Positions 8,802-17,667 are shown, numbered from the stretch's first letter. The stretch: 64,000 nucleotides of DNA from Paucidesulfovibrio longus DSM 6739 (GCF_000420485.1 NZ_ATVA01000014.1:62001-126000), one strand, 5' to 3'. The notes: generated by a model from the letters alone, not told the origin. Numbers and translations: made by a program.

Positions 8802-10157
8802 ATGAGCAAGAGCAAGGAGACCGGAATTCGGCTGGACACGGCAATTCCGGTTCTGGGCGAACCAAAGGTCAAAACCGGCGTGGATACATGCCGGTTCGTG
8901 GACTCCTGCGAGGAGTACCACATCAACCTCACGGACGAGGATCTCGACGAGGATCTTGCTGAATTCCGGACCGGGCAGAACGTGACCATGGAAAAGGCCG
9001 GTCCCAGGCAATATCTCTACTTCGATCCCTCCAAGACGCGCTGCGCCGTGGTCACCTGCGGCGGGCTCTGCCCCGGAATCAACGACGTGATCAGGGCCAT
9101 CGTCCTGGAGTCCTTCCACAACTACAACGTCCAGTCCGTGATCGGGATCCCCTTCGGCCTCCAGGGATTCGTCCCGTCCTACGGTCACGAGCCGATAGCC
9201 CTGACTCCGGAAAGCGTGGCCAACATCCACCAGTTCGGCGGAACCATGCTCGGCTCCTCGCGCGGGCCGCAGGATCCCGCCGTGATCGTGGACACCCTGG
9301 AACGCATGAACGTGAACTGCCTGTTCATCATCGGCGGAGACGGCACCATGCGCGCGGCCCAGGCCATCGTGGAGGAGATCACGCGGCGCGGCATCAAGAT
9401 CGCGGTCATCGGCGTGCCCAAGACCATCGACAACGACATCAGCTTCGTGACCCGCTCCTTCGGGTTCGATACCGCGGTGGAAAAGGCTACCGAGGCCATC
9501 CAATGCGCGCATGTGGAAGCCACGGGTGTGGATCGGGGCATCGGCATGGTCAAGGTCATGGGCCGAGAATCCGGGTTCATTGCCGGACAGGCCGCTCTGG
9601 CGCTCAAGGAAGTCAACTACGTGCTCATCCCGGAATGCCGCTTCGACCTGGACGGGCCGGACGGGCTGCTGGAATCTCTGGATCGGCGGCTGGAAAACCG
9701 GCGTCATGCGGTGATCGTCTGCGCGGAGGGAGCAGGGCAGGAGTTCTGCTCCTCTTCGGGCCAGACCGATGCTTCGGGAAATCCCGTACTCTGCGACATC
9801 AGTTCCCTGCTCATCGACCGCATCAAGGCTTACTTCCGGGAAAAGAACAAGAACGTGACCATCAAGTTCATCGATCCCAGCTACATCATCCGCTCGGTCC
9901 CGGCCAACGCGAACGACCGCGTCTATTGCGGATTCCTCGGACAGCATGCCGTGCACGCCGCCATGGCGGGCAAGACCGGGATGGTCGTATCCCAGCTTCA
10001 GTCCCGCTACGTGCATCTGCCGCTGCACCTCGTGACCCGCAACCGGAAAACGGTCAAGGTCAAGTCCGATTTCTGGCACGCCGTTCTCGAATCCACGGGA
10101 CAGGAACTGCGGCATTGCAAGAGCGCGACGCGCAACGGATTCCCGGAAAACGGCTGA
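8802..10157 (+). CDS. 6-phosphofructokinase, long form
   Basis: 451 residues from ATG 8802 (MSKSKETGIRLDTAIPV); upstream in-frame codons overlap the preceding terminator and are discarded. The length fits the long PFK group, with an extra N-terminal segment before the core. Substrate motifs are GGLCPGINDVIR, GGDGT (178-182), GVPKTIDND (K207) and KVMGRESGFIAG. Gly181, at the position of E. coli Gly104, favours ATP, whereas Lys207, in place of E. coli Gly124, is the residue of pyrophosphate-type enzymes. This Gly/Lys combination occurs in plant-like ATP-PFKs, so ATP use is the better guess. It converts fructose 6-phosphate to fructose 1,6-bisphosphate in the cytoplasm. Confidence 0.93.
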   Translation: MSKSKETGIRLDTAIPVLGEPKVKTGVDTCRFVDSCEEYHINLTDEDLDEDLAEFRTGQNVTMEKAGPRQYLYFDPSKTRCAVVTCGGLCPGINDVIRAIVLESFHNYNVQSVIGIPFGLQGFVPSYGHEPIALTPESVANIHQFGGTMLGSSRGPQDPAVIVDTLERMNVNCLFIIGGDGTMRAAQAIVEEITRRGIKIAVIGVPKTIDNDISFVTRSFGFDTAVEKATEAIQCAHVEATGVDRGIGMVKVMGRESGFIAGQAALALKEVNYVLIPECRFDLDGPDGLLESLDRRLENRRHAVIVCAEGAGQEFCSSSGQTDASGNPVLCDISSLLIDRIKAYFREKNKNVTIKFIDPSYIIRSVPANANDRVYCGFLGQHAVHAAMAGKTGMVVSQLQSRYVHLPLHLVTRNRKTVKVKSDFWHAVLESTGQELRHCKSATRNGFPENG

Positions 10158-10237
10158 TACTGGGCGGCGTCGCCTGGCGGAAAAGTGCGCAGCGTGCGCG
10201 GCGCGATGATCGGATCATCCGGACGTGCGCGGAACAT

Positions 10238-10263
10238 GAAAAAGGGCCGAAAGACCCTTTTTC
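10238..10263. terminator. Bidirectional terminator
   Basis: GAAAAAGGG / CCCTTTTTC stem (10238-10246 and 10255-10263) around a short GAAA-capped inner helix. It has T-runs on both strands and sits between the phosphofructokinase and the convergent 10309 gene. Confidence 0.8.
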
Positions 10264-10308
10264 ATTGCCATCGTGGAAATCGCGGCAGCCGGATGAGGAG
10301 AGGATCAG

Positions 10309-10713
10309 CTAGGCGTTGGCCGCCAGCTTGCGGTGGATGTGTTCGAGTCCGGGAGCGCGGCTCGAAACATTCCTGCTCTCTTCCAGTGCCAGCGCGAGCA
10401 GATGGATGAGGTCGCTGGAGCGCAGATCAAGGGTGATGGAGCCGTTGGAGGCCAGGCAGCGCTCTCCGCGCTCCTCGATGATGTAGGCCCTGCGGTCGCG
10501 GCGATCGTCCACGGCGGAAATGGCGCCGTAGGCGAGCTTGCCCTGCCCGGCGTCGTAGACCTTTTCCACGGTGAGCATTCCGGTTTTGTCGTTGAAGTGC
10601 ATGTCCTCGGCGAGAATCGCGCCGCTGACGCGGATCATGTGCCCGTGGTCGTTGGGAAGGTCAACGTTTTCCACAAGCTGCCTGCACATCGTCTCTTTCT
10701 CTTTCTCCGACAT
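10309..10713 (-). CDS. uncharacterised 134-residue protein
   Basis: Minus strand, ATG 10713-10711, with the Shine-Dalgarno GAGGAG lying at the stop codon of the upstream HTH gene (5-nt gap), so translation is probably coupled. It begins MSEKEKETMCRQLVENVDLP and contains several beta-prone segments (RVSGAILAEDMHF, KLAYGAISAV) and an acidic, leucine-rich region SDLIHLLALALEE. There is no signal peptide, membrane segment or catalytic motif. Pairing with an HTH protein suggests a small regulatory unit; the function is unknown. Confidence 0.7.
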   Translation of the reverse strand: MSEKEKETMCRQLVENVDLPNDHGHMIRVSGAILAEDMHFNDKTGMLTVEKVYDAGQGKLAYGAISAVDDRRDRRAYIIEERGERCLASNGSITLDLRSSDLIHLLALALEESRNVSSRAPGLEHIHRKLAANA

Positions 10714-10718
10714 CGTCC

Positions 10719-10973
10719 CTACTCCTCGTCCAGGGGAAGCCGCAATTGCTGCGGACCTTTTCCCGGCTTGGGCTGGCGCTTGGCCGCCGTTTTCCAGCCA
10801 GATTCTATGAACTCCAGCAGGGCCGCCTCGGCCACGCGCCACTGGCTGCCGATTTTGATGGCCTTGATGTCTCCACGCGTGATCAGGCGGTATGCCGTGC
10901 GCTGATGCACCCGGAGCAGGTCGGCCACCTCTTGCACCGTGAGCAAGGTCGGTGGTTTCGGCGAGTCGCTCAT
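10719..10973 (-). CDS. Excisionase-type helix-turn-helix DNA-binding protein
   Basis: 84 residues from ATG 10973-10971 (MSDSPKPPTLLTVQEVADLL); an in-frame ATG 45 nt upstream would add a segment that looks non-coding. LTVQEVADLLRVHQRTAYRL, then ITRGDIKAIKIGSQWRV, is the MerR/excisionase winged-HTH signature of the HTH_17 family. The tail is basic and ends QLRLPLDEE. Such proteins bind DNA as phage excisionases or as small regulators. No integrase or attachment site is nearby, so a regulator of its own two-gene operon is more likely. Confidence 0.82.
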   Translation of the reverse strand: MSDSPKPPTLLTVQEVADLLRVHQRTAYRLITRGDIKAIKIGSQWRVAEAALLEFIESGWKTAAKRQPKPGKGPQQLRLPLDEE

Positions 10974-11081
10974 GACTGTTCTGTCCCATGCTGGCAATGG
11001 TTGTACTCCATTTGTCATACTTGGTCACAGATTGTCAAAGCTGTCATACGTTGTCGTAAAAAAGTCTAGAAAATGGAAAAG

Positions 11082-11111
11082 AAAAGACTCCGCTGGGTTG
11101 CGGAGTCTTTT
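11082..11111 (-). terminator. Terminator of the GT39 gene
   Basis: A 12-bp perfect stem AAAAGACTCCGC / GCGGAGTCTTTT with a six-nt loop, 22 nt beyond the stop of the minus-strand GT39 gene. On that strand the stem is followed by a T-rich run. Confidence 0.88.
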
Positions 11112-11132
11112 GAAAAGGAGAGAAAAAAAAGA

Positions 11133-12743
11133 TTAAAATTTCTGGTTGTGGCGCTTTGGCCAGTAGCCGTTGTAGCCCTTGCAGAGGAAGAGGGTGAAGC
11201 GCCGGGCCTCGCGGCCATTGAAGGTGGTCTGCACGTAGATGGGATCGCTGAAGCTGTCGAACATCTTCTGGACCTCGTTGGCGGGCAGGTCGTCGTAGCC
11301 TTTGAGCACGTAGACCGCGTCCCAGCCGACCTTGTCCGCGTCCGGGCCGGGCCAGAGGTCGTACTGGTTCATGCGCCGCGAATCGACCCAGCCGCAGTAG
11401 GTGCGGGGCTGGCCAGGGGTGTAGAAGGCCAGAGCCGCGGTCATGTCGTAGAGATTGCTGAAGATGAAGACCTTGTCCGGATCGGCGAAGTCGTGCAGCC
11501 GGTGCTCTTCGATGACCTGCCCGAGTTCGCGCCAACCCTTGACCCGGCGCGTGGGGTCGATGCTGCTCGGCAGCGGCAGGAGCTGGGCCGTGTGCATCAA
11601 CAGGAAAAGGCCGATGCCCAGTGCGGGGAGCAGCTTGCGATGGCGCTGCAGAAAGCCGTCCCGCTTCTGGAGCGCGCGGTCCACGGCGCGGGCCGCGAGA
11701 ATGCAGCCCGCAACGTAGCTGACCGTGGTCCAGTTGGGCATTATCTTGGCGTGGAAGCTCCAGAAGAAGAAGAACAGCCAGACCGGGAGAAACAGGACCA
11801 TCAGCAGGGCGGCGCGCTTGCGCTCTTCGATCTCGGCGCGATCTTCGGGCGGGCGGCGGCGAAAAGCGAGGCGCAGTGCGCGACCGGACCCGACGAACAT
11901 GAAGAAGAGCCACCAGGGCAGGGCCAGCCCGATCTGGGCGAGCAGGTGTTCCGGCACGCGCTGGAGGTCGAAGAGGTGCCGTGCCTCCTTGCCTTGCGCG
12001 CCGATGAGATGCAGCACGTGCTTGTAGCCCACGAAATCGTTCTGCATGTTCCAGATCAGGGTGGGCAGAAATCCGAGGAAAAGGCCCACGCCGAGAGCCG
12101 TGGCCAGCTTGGCGAAAAATCCTTTGGGGCAGGCTTTCTGGCGCAGCAGGATCAGCCAGTAGAGCCCGGCGAGACCGATGAAGCCGAGCATGGTGTACTT
12201 GGCCAGCACGCCGATGCCGAAAGCCACGCTGAGCAGCGCGAAAGGCCACCAGGGAGCGCGCTCGCCCCGCAGGGGCCGGGAGCCGAGGTAGAGCAGGAAA
12301 AGGCAGCAGGTCCAGGTCAGGGTGAAGGGATTGTCCGTGGTCATCAGGATGCTCAGGCCGCTGAAGATCACGGTGGTATTGTAGATGAACAGGGTCCAGA
12401 GCGCGACGCGGGGCTGCTTCCAGAGCTTGGCGATGCCGAGGTAGAGCACGGCCTGGGTGAGCACGGACCCGAAGATGGACCCGAATCGCACGCCCAGTTC
12501 CGTGTCCCCGAACACGCTGGTCCAGAGATGGATGATCCAGGCGATGAGCGGGCCTTTGGAATAGTAGGTCAGCTGAAGATGCCGGGTCCAGTCCCAGTAT
12601 TGCGCCTCGTCCTGGACGAGGGTGACCTGCCCGCTGGCCACATAGGCGACGCGGACGGCGAAGGTCGTCAGGATGATCAGAAAAGCCCAAAGACCGGGGC
12701 GTTCGTTGAGGGAGCGGGTCATGGAATGGGTCAGGCTGTGCAT
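11133..12743 (-). CDS. GT39 / ArnT-like lipid A glycosyltransferase
   Basis: 536 residues on the minus strand from ATG 12743-12741. It is an integral membrane protein: a TM helix near residue 20, then the periplasmic loop with TLVQDEAQYWDWTRHL, and about ten more hydrophobic segments up to residue 420. It ends in a soluble periplasmic domain. The Asp-Glu pair in the first loop is the catalytic signature of family GT39. Such enzymes move a sugar from an undecaprenyl-phosphate carrier to lipid A or protein at the outer face of the inner membrane. The nearby YdjC deacetylase and DPM1-like GT2 complete the set of the Francisella FlmK/NaxD/FlmF2 pathway. Substrate is inferred from that context. 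Confidence 0.88.
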   Translation of the reverse strand: MHSLTHSMTRSLNERPGLWAFLIILTTFAVRVAYVASGQVTLVQDEAQYWDWTRHLQLTYYSKGPLIAWIIHLWTSVFGDTELGVRFGSIFGSVLTQAVLYLGIAKLWKQPRVALWTLFIYNTTVIFSGLSILMTTDNPFTLTWTCCLFLLYLGSRPLRGERAPWWPFALLSVAFGIGVLAKYTMLGFIGLAGLYWLILLRQKACPKGFFAKLATALGVGLFLGFLPTLIWNMQNDFVGYKHVLHLIGAQGKEARHLFDLQRVPEHLLAQIGLALPWWLFFMFVGSGRALRLAFRRRPPEDRAEIEERKRAALLMVLFLPVWLFFFFWSFHAKIMPNWTTVSYVAGCILAARAVDRALQKRDGFLQRHRKLLPALGIGLFLLMHTAQLLPLPSSIDPTRRVKGWRELGQVIEEHRLHDFADPDKVFIFSNLYDMTAALAFYTPGQPRTYCGWVDSRRMNQYDLWPGPDADKVGWDAVYVLKGYDDLPANEVQKMFDSFSDPIYVQTTFNGREARRFTLFLCKGYNGYWPKRHNQKF

Positions 12744-12849
12744 GTTTCCCCCGGCGCCAGGGATTGAGGCGGGCGCTCGGCGTCCGGCCCGGCGGCGCTG
12801 GTCGTTGCTGACGTAGCCTCTCCGGGCCGCGAAAGCAAGAAGGCGCGGC

Positions 12850-13422
12850 TCAGGCTTCCACCTCGTACTCGTCGCCGAGCACGAGCACTTCCTCTTCCGC
12901 GGCATCCTCCTCGGGCCGCGGCGGCGTGGACGTCGGCTCTGCCTCTTCCGCAAGGGCCAGGGATTCGTCCAGGACCACCGGAGTCTGGTCCAGATCCTGG
13001 CGGAGATTGTCCATCATGCGTCTCGTCAGTTCGAGATAGGTCCGGACCTCCTCTGCGGAAAGCCCTTGCTCCGCGGCGGCGAGCACCTCGTCCACGCTGC
13101 CGGAAAGCACGTTCTCCAGCTCGCGCCCGCGCCGGGTCAGCTTGATGATCACTTGGCGGCGGTCGTTGGTATCCTTGGTCTTGCGCACGAGATTGTCGCG
13201 CACCATGCGGTTCAGCGTGTTGGCCAGGGTGGGCTGCTCCACGCTGAGGCTGCGGCAAAGCTCGCTTTGGGTTTGGCCGTCGCGCTGCCAGAGACACTGC
13301 AATACGGGAAACTCGGCAGCGGTGGCCTTGTGCGGGGCCAGCCTGGCCTGGACGGCCTGGACATGGAGGCGGGCAAGGGCGCCGGCCAGGGAGCAAGGGG
13401 ACTGCTCGTAGCTGGAAGACAT
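12850..13422 (-). CDS. MarR-family transcriptional regulator
   Basis: 190 residues on the minus strand from ATG 13422-13420. Residues about 35-120 form the MarR winged HTH: LQCLWQRDGQTQSELCRSL, SVEQPTLANTLNRMVRDNLV and the DRR wing in NDRRQVIIKLTRRG. The C-terminal 45 residues are an unusual acidic extension rich in Glu and Pro. It is divergent from the deacetylase gene across 138 bp that include an AT-rich patch near 13447-13470, and it lies upstream of the GT39 gene. It may therefore regulate both sides; this is inference. Confidence 0.92.
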   Translation of the reverse strand: MSSSYEQSPCSLAGALARLHVQAVQARLAPHKATAAEFPVLQCLWQRDGQTQSELCRSLSVEQPTLANTLNRMVRDNLVRKTKDTNDRRQVIIKLTRRGRELENVLSGSVDEVLAAAEQGLSAEEVRTYLELTRRMMDNLRQDLDQTPVVLDESLALAEEAEPTSTPPRPEEDAAEEEVLVLGDEYEVEA

Positions 13423-13560
13423 ATCAGACCTCGCAGGATGGAGATTCTTATAGTCGAAAATATAGATAGCTTCCGCAATTGAAAGATGTCAATGCCGCAG
13501 CGGAATTGCGCCGCTCCCGCACGCTTTACCTTGCAGGTCGGAAAGACTAGGATGCGCCGC

Positions 13561-14409
13561 ATGTTCATCATCGTAAACGTGGACGACCTGGGCCTGCACC
13601 CTGCGGTGCGGCGGGCCGTGGTCGCCTTGTCGACAGAGGGCATCGTCACTTCCTCGACTCTCATGGCCAATGGACCGGACCTCGAAGAATCCGCGCGCAT
13701 CGGCGGGGTCGGGCTGGGCGTGCACATGAACGTGCTGCGCGGCAGGTCCGTGCTCCAGCCGCGCCTCGTGTCCAGTCTCCTAGGGGACGACGATCTTTTT
13801 CTGGGCGACTACGGCAAGCTCATGGGCAGGTATTTTGCCGGGCGCGTGGACCTGCGCCAGGTCGAGTCCGAATGGGCGGCCCAGATCGAAAAAATCATGG
13901 ACCTGGGCGTGCGTCCGACGCACCTGGACAGCGAAAAGCACATCCACGCCTGGCCGGGCATGATGGCCGTGGCCGGGCGGCTGGCCGAGCGCTACGGCAT
14001 TCGCTGGGTGCGCAGGCCGCGGGAGTGCGCCGGGCTTCTGCGCTTCGACAAGGGCGGGCTGCGAACGAAATTCCTCAATGTCTGCGCCTTGATGCAGAAG
14101 AAGCCCGAAGCGGTGTCCTGGCCGGACCGCATCTGGGGCATCGCGGACCAGGGGGAGCGGTTGTTGCCCGACGCCTTCAAAGAGTATATGGCGGGCAGCA
14201 ACGACCGGGTGGTGGAAATCTGCTGCCATCCCGGCGATCCGCAAGAGGGTGATCCGCCGCTTCCGGTCGAGTTCGGGGCCATGCGCGTCGGCTCCCAGTG
14301 GAGCGTCGAATTCGACCGGCTCTCTGATCCCCGCTGGCGCGACGTGCTGCGGGAGATGGACGCGCGGCTGGTCCACTACGGCCAGATCCGGCCCGAAGAT
14401 ATCGAATGA
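13561..14409 (+). CDS. YdjC/ChbG-family polysaccharide or glycolipid deacetylase (NaxD-like)
   Basis: 282 residues from ATG 13561, eight nt after AGGA; an in-frame ATG at 13552 is an alternative. IIVNVDDLGLHPAVRRAV carries the metal-binding Asp pair, HLDSEKHIHAWPGM the ligand histidines, and EICCHPGDP the C-terminal His. Family members remove N-acetyl groups from sugars: ChbG acts on chitobiose, HpnK on hopanoids, and NaxD on undecaprenyl-phosphate-N-acetylgalactosamine. The next gene is a polyprenyl-phosphate GT2 31 nt downstream and a GT39 gene lies nearby, so a NaxD-like role fits best. Active-site residues look complete. Confidence 0.88.
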   Translation: MFIIVNVDDLGLHPAVRRAVVALSTEGIVTSSTLMANGPDLEESARIGGVGLGVHMNVLRGRSVLQPRLVSSLLGDDDLFLGDYGKLMGRYFAGRVDLRQVESEWAAQIEKIMDLGVRPTHLDSEKHIHAWPGMMAVAGRLAERYGIRWVRRPRECAGLLRFDKGGLRTKFLNVCALMQKKPEAVSWPDRIWGIADQGERLLPDAFKEYMAGSNDRVVEICCHPGDPQEGDPPLPVEFGAMRVGSQWSVEFDRLSDPRWRDVLREMDARLVHYGQIRPEDIE

Positions 14410-14440
14410 ATCCAAGCCATGGCCTAGCCGGGGCAAATCA

Positions 14441-15412
14441 ATGAGCAAAGAAATCGAAGTCAGCATCGTCACGCCCATGCACAACGAGGAACTCTGCGTG
14501 CGCGAGTTCCACACCCGCATCAGCGCGGCCCTGCGGGGCATGGGCGCAAGCCACGAGATCGTTCTGGTCAACGACGGCTCCACGGACTCCACGCCGGAGA
14601 TCATCCGCGAGCTGGCAAAGCAGGACCCGAACCTGCGCGGCGTGTTCCTGGCACGCAACCGGGGCCAGTGCACGGCCATCTACGCGGGCATCCAGCAGAG
14701 CCGGGGCAGGTATGTCGTGATCATGGACGGCGACCTTCAGCACAAGCCCGAAGAGGTGCCCTCGCTCATCGAGGAAATCCGCAAGGGGTGGGATCTTGTT
14801 TCGGGCCGCCGCACGGACCGCAGCGAAAGCATGCTCCTGCGCCGCCTGCCGAGCCGCATCGCCAACTGGATGCTGCGCCGCAGCAGCGGCTGCCAGGTCC
14901 AGGACATGGGCGGCCTGTCCGTGCTCAAGGGCGACCTGGCCCGGTCGCTCCAGCTCCGCGAGGGGCACCACCGCCTGATTCCGGCCTTGATCCACCGCAT
15001 GGGCGGATCGGTCACGGAAGTGCCGACCACGGCTCCGCCGCGCTTCGCGGGCAAGAGCCACTACGGCATCGGCCGCAGCGTGGACGTGCTCTTCGACATC
15101 GTCATGCTCTGGTTCCAGAACTCCTTCAAGCAGCGGCCCCTGTATCTTTTCGGGCGCGCCGCGCTGCTGCTCTTTCTGGCCGCCTCCGCGATCATGACCT
15201 GGCTGCTTTACGAAAAGGTCTTTCTGGGCGAGCACATGGGCACCCGTCCGCCTTTTCTGGGGGCGATCTTGCTCTACATCGCCTCCCTGGGGGCCATGTC
15301 CACGGGCTTCATCCTGGAAGCCCTCGGCGACACCCTGGACAGCGTCCTGAACCGCAAGAACTACGTGATTCGGGAAATCGTCCAGCAGCAGAACGATGAA
15401 ACGGAAGGGTAG
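14441..15412 (+). CDS. GT2 polyprenyl-phosphate glycosyltransferase (DPM1/ArnC/FlmF2-like)
   Basis: 323 residues from ATG 14441. The N-terminal GT-A domain starts EVSIVTPMHNEELCVREFH and has VLVNDGSTDSTPEII and the metal-binding VIMDGDLQHKPEEVP. FAGKSHYGIGRSVDV is the polyprenyl-phosphate transferase signature. Two hydrophobic segments at about 240-265 and 275-300 anchor it in the inner membrane. It should load a sugar from a nucleotide donor onto undecaprenyl phosphate. With the upstream deacetylase (31-nt gap) and the GT39 enzyme it forms a plausible lipid A modification route. Confidence 0.92.
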   Translation: MSKEIEVSIVTPMHNEELCVREFHTRISAALRGMGASHEIVLVNDGSTDSTPEIIRELAKQDPNLRGVFLARNRGQCTAIYAGIQQSRGRYVVIMDGDLQHKPEEVPSLIEEIRKGWDLVSGRRTDRSESMLLRRLPSRIANWMLRRSSGCQVQDMGGLSVLKGDLARSLQLREGHHRLIPALIHRMGGSVTEVPTTAPPRFAGKSHYGIGRSVDVLFDIVMLWFQNSFKQRPLYLFGRAALLLFLAASAIMTWLLYEKVFLGEHMGTRPPFLGAILLYIASLGAMSTGFILEALGDTLDSVLNRKNYVIREIVQQQNDETEG

Positions 15413-15415
15413 CCT

Positions 15416-17080
15416 GTGAAGATCGCAATACTTCAGATCAATTCCGTGGTCGGAGACCTGGACGGCAACGCCGAGCGACTGCGCCGCGGGGTCGAGGAAG
15501 CGCGGTCCGCCGGAGCGCATTTCTGCGTCGCGCCGGAGCTGGCCCTGCTGGGCTACCCCCCGCGCGACCTGCTGCTCTATCCCGAAGTGGTGCGCGCCTC
15601 CCAGCGGGTCATCCTCAATCTCGCGGAATCGCTTTCGGATTCGCTGCCGTTGCTGGTGGGCGCGCCGGAAGCCAACCTTTCCGGGGTGGGCAAGCCGGTC
15701 TACAACTCGGCGTATCTGCTCATGGAAGGGGAGATTGTCCGGACATTCCGCAAGACCCTGCTGCCCACCTACGACGTGTTCGACGAGGCGCGCTACTTCG
15801 AATCCGCCGAGTCCTGCACGGGCGGGGAATATCCGCGCAACACCTTTCGCTTCATGGATCGCCGCATCGGCGTGACCATCTGCGAGGACGCCTGGAACGA
15901 CAAGGATTTCCATCCGATCTGCACCTATCGGAACGATCCGGTGGACCAGCTTTCCAGGGAGCACCTCGACCTGATGATCAACCTCTCCGCCTCGCCCTTC
16001 AGCGTGGGCAAGCAGCAGATGCGCGAGGCCATGCTCGGCGCGGTGGCCGCCAAATACGGTTACCCCATCGTCTACGCCAACCAGACCGGGGGCAACGACG
16101 ATCTCGTCTTCGACGGCAGGAGCATGGCCATCGGCCCGGACGGCAAGGTCTTTGCCCGTGCCTGCGGCTTTTGCGAGGAAACCTTGATCGTGGACCTTTC
16201 CGAGAAATCCGGACGGCTGGACGAGGATGATTTCACGCCGGAATCCGAGACGTACCGCGCCCTGGTCACCGGGCTGCGGGACTACCTGAACAAAAGCGGA
16301 TTCCACCGCGCCGTCATCGGCCTTTCCGGCGGCATCGACTCGGCCCTGACAGCGGCTCTGGCCGTGCACGCCCTGGGCCGGGGCAACGTGCTCGGCGTGC
16401 TCATGCCGTCGCCCCATTCGAGCAAGGGCAGCGTGGACGATTCCCTGGAGCTGGCCAAGCGCCTCGGCATCCGCACGCACACCCTGCCCATCGGCCCGCT
16501 CATGGAGTCCATGCAGCAGACGCTGGCAGAGCCTTTTCGGGGGCTCGACCCGGACGTGACCGAGGAAAACATCCAGGCGCGCATCCGCGGCAATCTGCTC
16601 ATGGCCATCTCGAACAAGACGGGAGCCATGCTCCTGGCCACGGGCAACAAGAGCGAACTGGCCGTGGGCTACTGCACCATCTACGGCGACATGGCCGGAG
16701 GCTTCGCGCCCATCTCGGACCTGCCGAAGACGGACGTGTATCGGCTGGCCGCCTGGATGAACGCGGAATTCGGGGAGATCATCCCGCCCGCGATCCTCAC
16801 CAAGGCCCCTTCGGCCGAGCTGCGGCCGGAACAGACCGACCAGGACAGCCTGCCCGATTACGAGACGCTCGACGCCATCCTGGAGCTGCACGTGGAGCAG
16901 CGCATGGCCGGGCGCGAGATCAAGGCCCTGGGCTTTGCGGATGAGGTTGTGGACAGCGTGCTCGGACTGGTCCGGCGGGCGGAGTTCAAACGCCGTCAGG
17001 CCGTGCCCGGAGTCAAGGTCAGGGCGCGTTCGTTCGGCTCAGGCTGGCGAATGCCGGTGGCCTGCAAGAGTCCGCTTTAG
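15416..17080 (+). CDS. nadE: Glutamine-dependent NAD+ synthetase
   Basis: 554 residues from GTG 15416, three nt after the GT2 stop codon. The N-terminal nitrilase-type glutaminase has Glu41 (VAPELALLGYPPRDLL), the Lys of FRKTLLPTYDVFDE and the Cys of GVTICEDAWND. The C-terminal synthetase has the PP-loop GLSGGIDSALTAALAVHALG and LLATGNKSELAVGYCTIYGD. It amidates deamido-NAD+ using glutamine and ATP in the cytoplasm. Length and all key residues are normal. The tight spacing suggests co-transcription with the upstream genes even though the functions differ. Confidence 0.97.
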   Translation: MKIAILQINSVVGDLDGNAERLRRGVEEARSAGAHFCVAPELALLGYPPRDLLLYPEVVRASQRVILNLAESLSDSLPLLVGAPEANLSGVGKPVYNSAYLLMEGEIVRTFRKTLLPTYDVFDEARYFESAESCTGGEYPRNTFRFMDRRIGVTICEDAWNDKDFHPICTYRNDPVDQLSREHLDLMINLSASPFSVGKQQMREAMLGAVAAKYGYPIVYANQTGGNDDLVFDGRSMAIGPDGKVFARACGFCEETLIVDLSEKSGRLDEDDFTPESETYRALVTGLRDYLNKSGFHRAVIGLSGGIDSALTAALAVHALGRGNVLGVLMPSPHSSKGSVDDSLELAKRLGIRTHTLPIGPLMESMQQTLAEPFRGLDPDVTEENIQARIRGNLLMAISNKTGAMLLATGNKSELAVGYCTIYGDMAGGFAPISDLPKTDVYRLAAWMNAEFGEIIPPAILTKAPSAELRPEQTDQDSLPDYETLDAILELHVEQRMAGREIKALGFADEVVDSVLGLVRRAEFKRRQAVPGVKVRARSFGSGWRMPVACKSPL

Positions 17081-17085
17081 ACGAG

Positions 17086-17109
17086 AAAAGGGGCCTTGCG
17101 GCCCCTTTT
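17086..17109. terminator. Terminator between nadE and the YeeE/YedE pair
   Basis: AAAAGGGGCC / GGCCCCTTTT with a TTGC loop, a perfect 10-bp stem with U-tracts for both strands, six nt after the nadE stop. Confidence 0.88.
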
Positions 17110-17142
17110 GCGGTCTGTTGGAGTTAGGTGCGGCGGCGCGGC

Positions 17143-17667
17143 TCAAAGCCCCTTGCGCTCGAAGAATCGGAACAGGCCCAGGAAGGCCGCGGCGAGCACG
17201 GCGATGACCACCCAGTGGTTGACGCCGAACAGAGCGGGCAAGGTCAGCTTGCCGTAATCGCCCAGGGGCAGGACGCTTTGCTGCATGGTCGGGTAGACCT
17301 CGGCGTAGAGCGCGGATCCGGCCCAGCCGCCGAAGATGCCCCAGAGCGCGTCGTAGCGGCCTTCGCCCAGAGCGCCCCAGGAGGTGCCGGGGCAATAGCC
17401 GAGCAAGGCCCAACCCGCACCGAAGATCAACCCGCCGAGGATCTGAGCGCCCAGGGAGGTGCCCTTGATCTTGAGGGCGATCATGCCCAGGTCGTTGAGG
17501 AGATAGATTCCGATCATGGCCACGAGAATGGCCGAAAGCATGTACTTGACGATGGTCATGTCCTTGAGGCGCAGCGCGCCGAGCTGCTTGTCGTAGCGCA
17601 GCACGCGGGCCTTCTGGAGCAGGATTCCGAAGAGGATGCCCGTGGCGAGTCCATAGATGAGCTGCAT
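17143..17667 (-). CDS. YeeE/YedE-family transporter half, gene 2
   Basis: 174 residues on the minus strand from ATG 17667-17665, with a strong AGGAGG. Four or five hydrophobic helices are visible, and GYCPGTSWGALGEG carries a conserved cysteine in the loop typical of the YeeE/YedE (DUF395) family. TsuA/YeeE proteins import thiosulfate through a chain of such cysteines. Full-length YeeE is about 350 residues, so this and the next gene each look like one half. The two genes are four nt apart and both encode 174 residues. Confidence 0.85.
   Translation of the reverse strand: MQLIYGLATGILFGILLQKARVLRYDKQLGALRLKDMTIVKYMLSAILVAMIGIYLLNDLGMIALKIKGTSLGAQILGGLIFGAGWALLGYCPGTSWGALGEGRYDALWGIFGGWAGSALYAEVYPTMQQSVLPLGDYGKLTLPALFGVNHWVVIAVLAAAFLGLFRFFERKGL

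Noticed and set aside
10309-10973. Excisionase-like HTH gene as sign of an integrated phage or plasmid
   Set aside because: There is no integrase, attachment repeat, tRNA or phage gene nearby, and the flanks are normal chromosomal genes.
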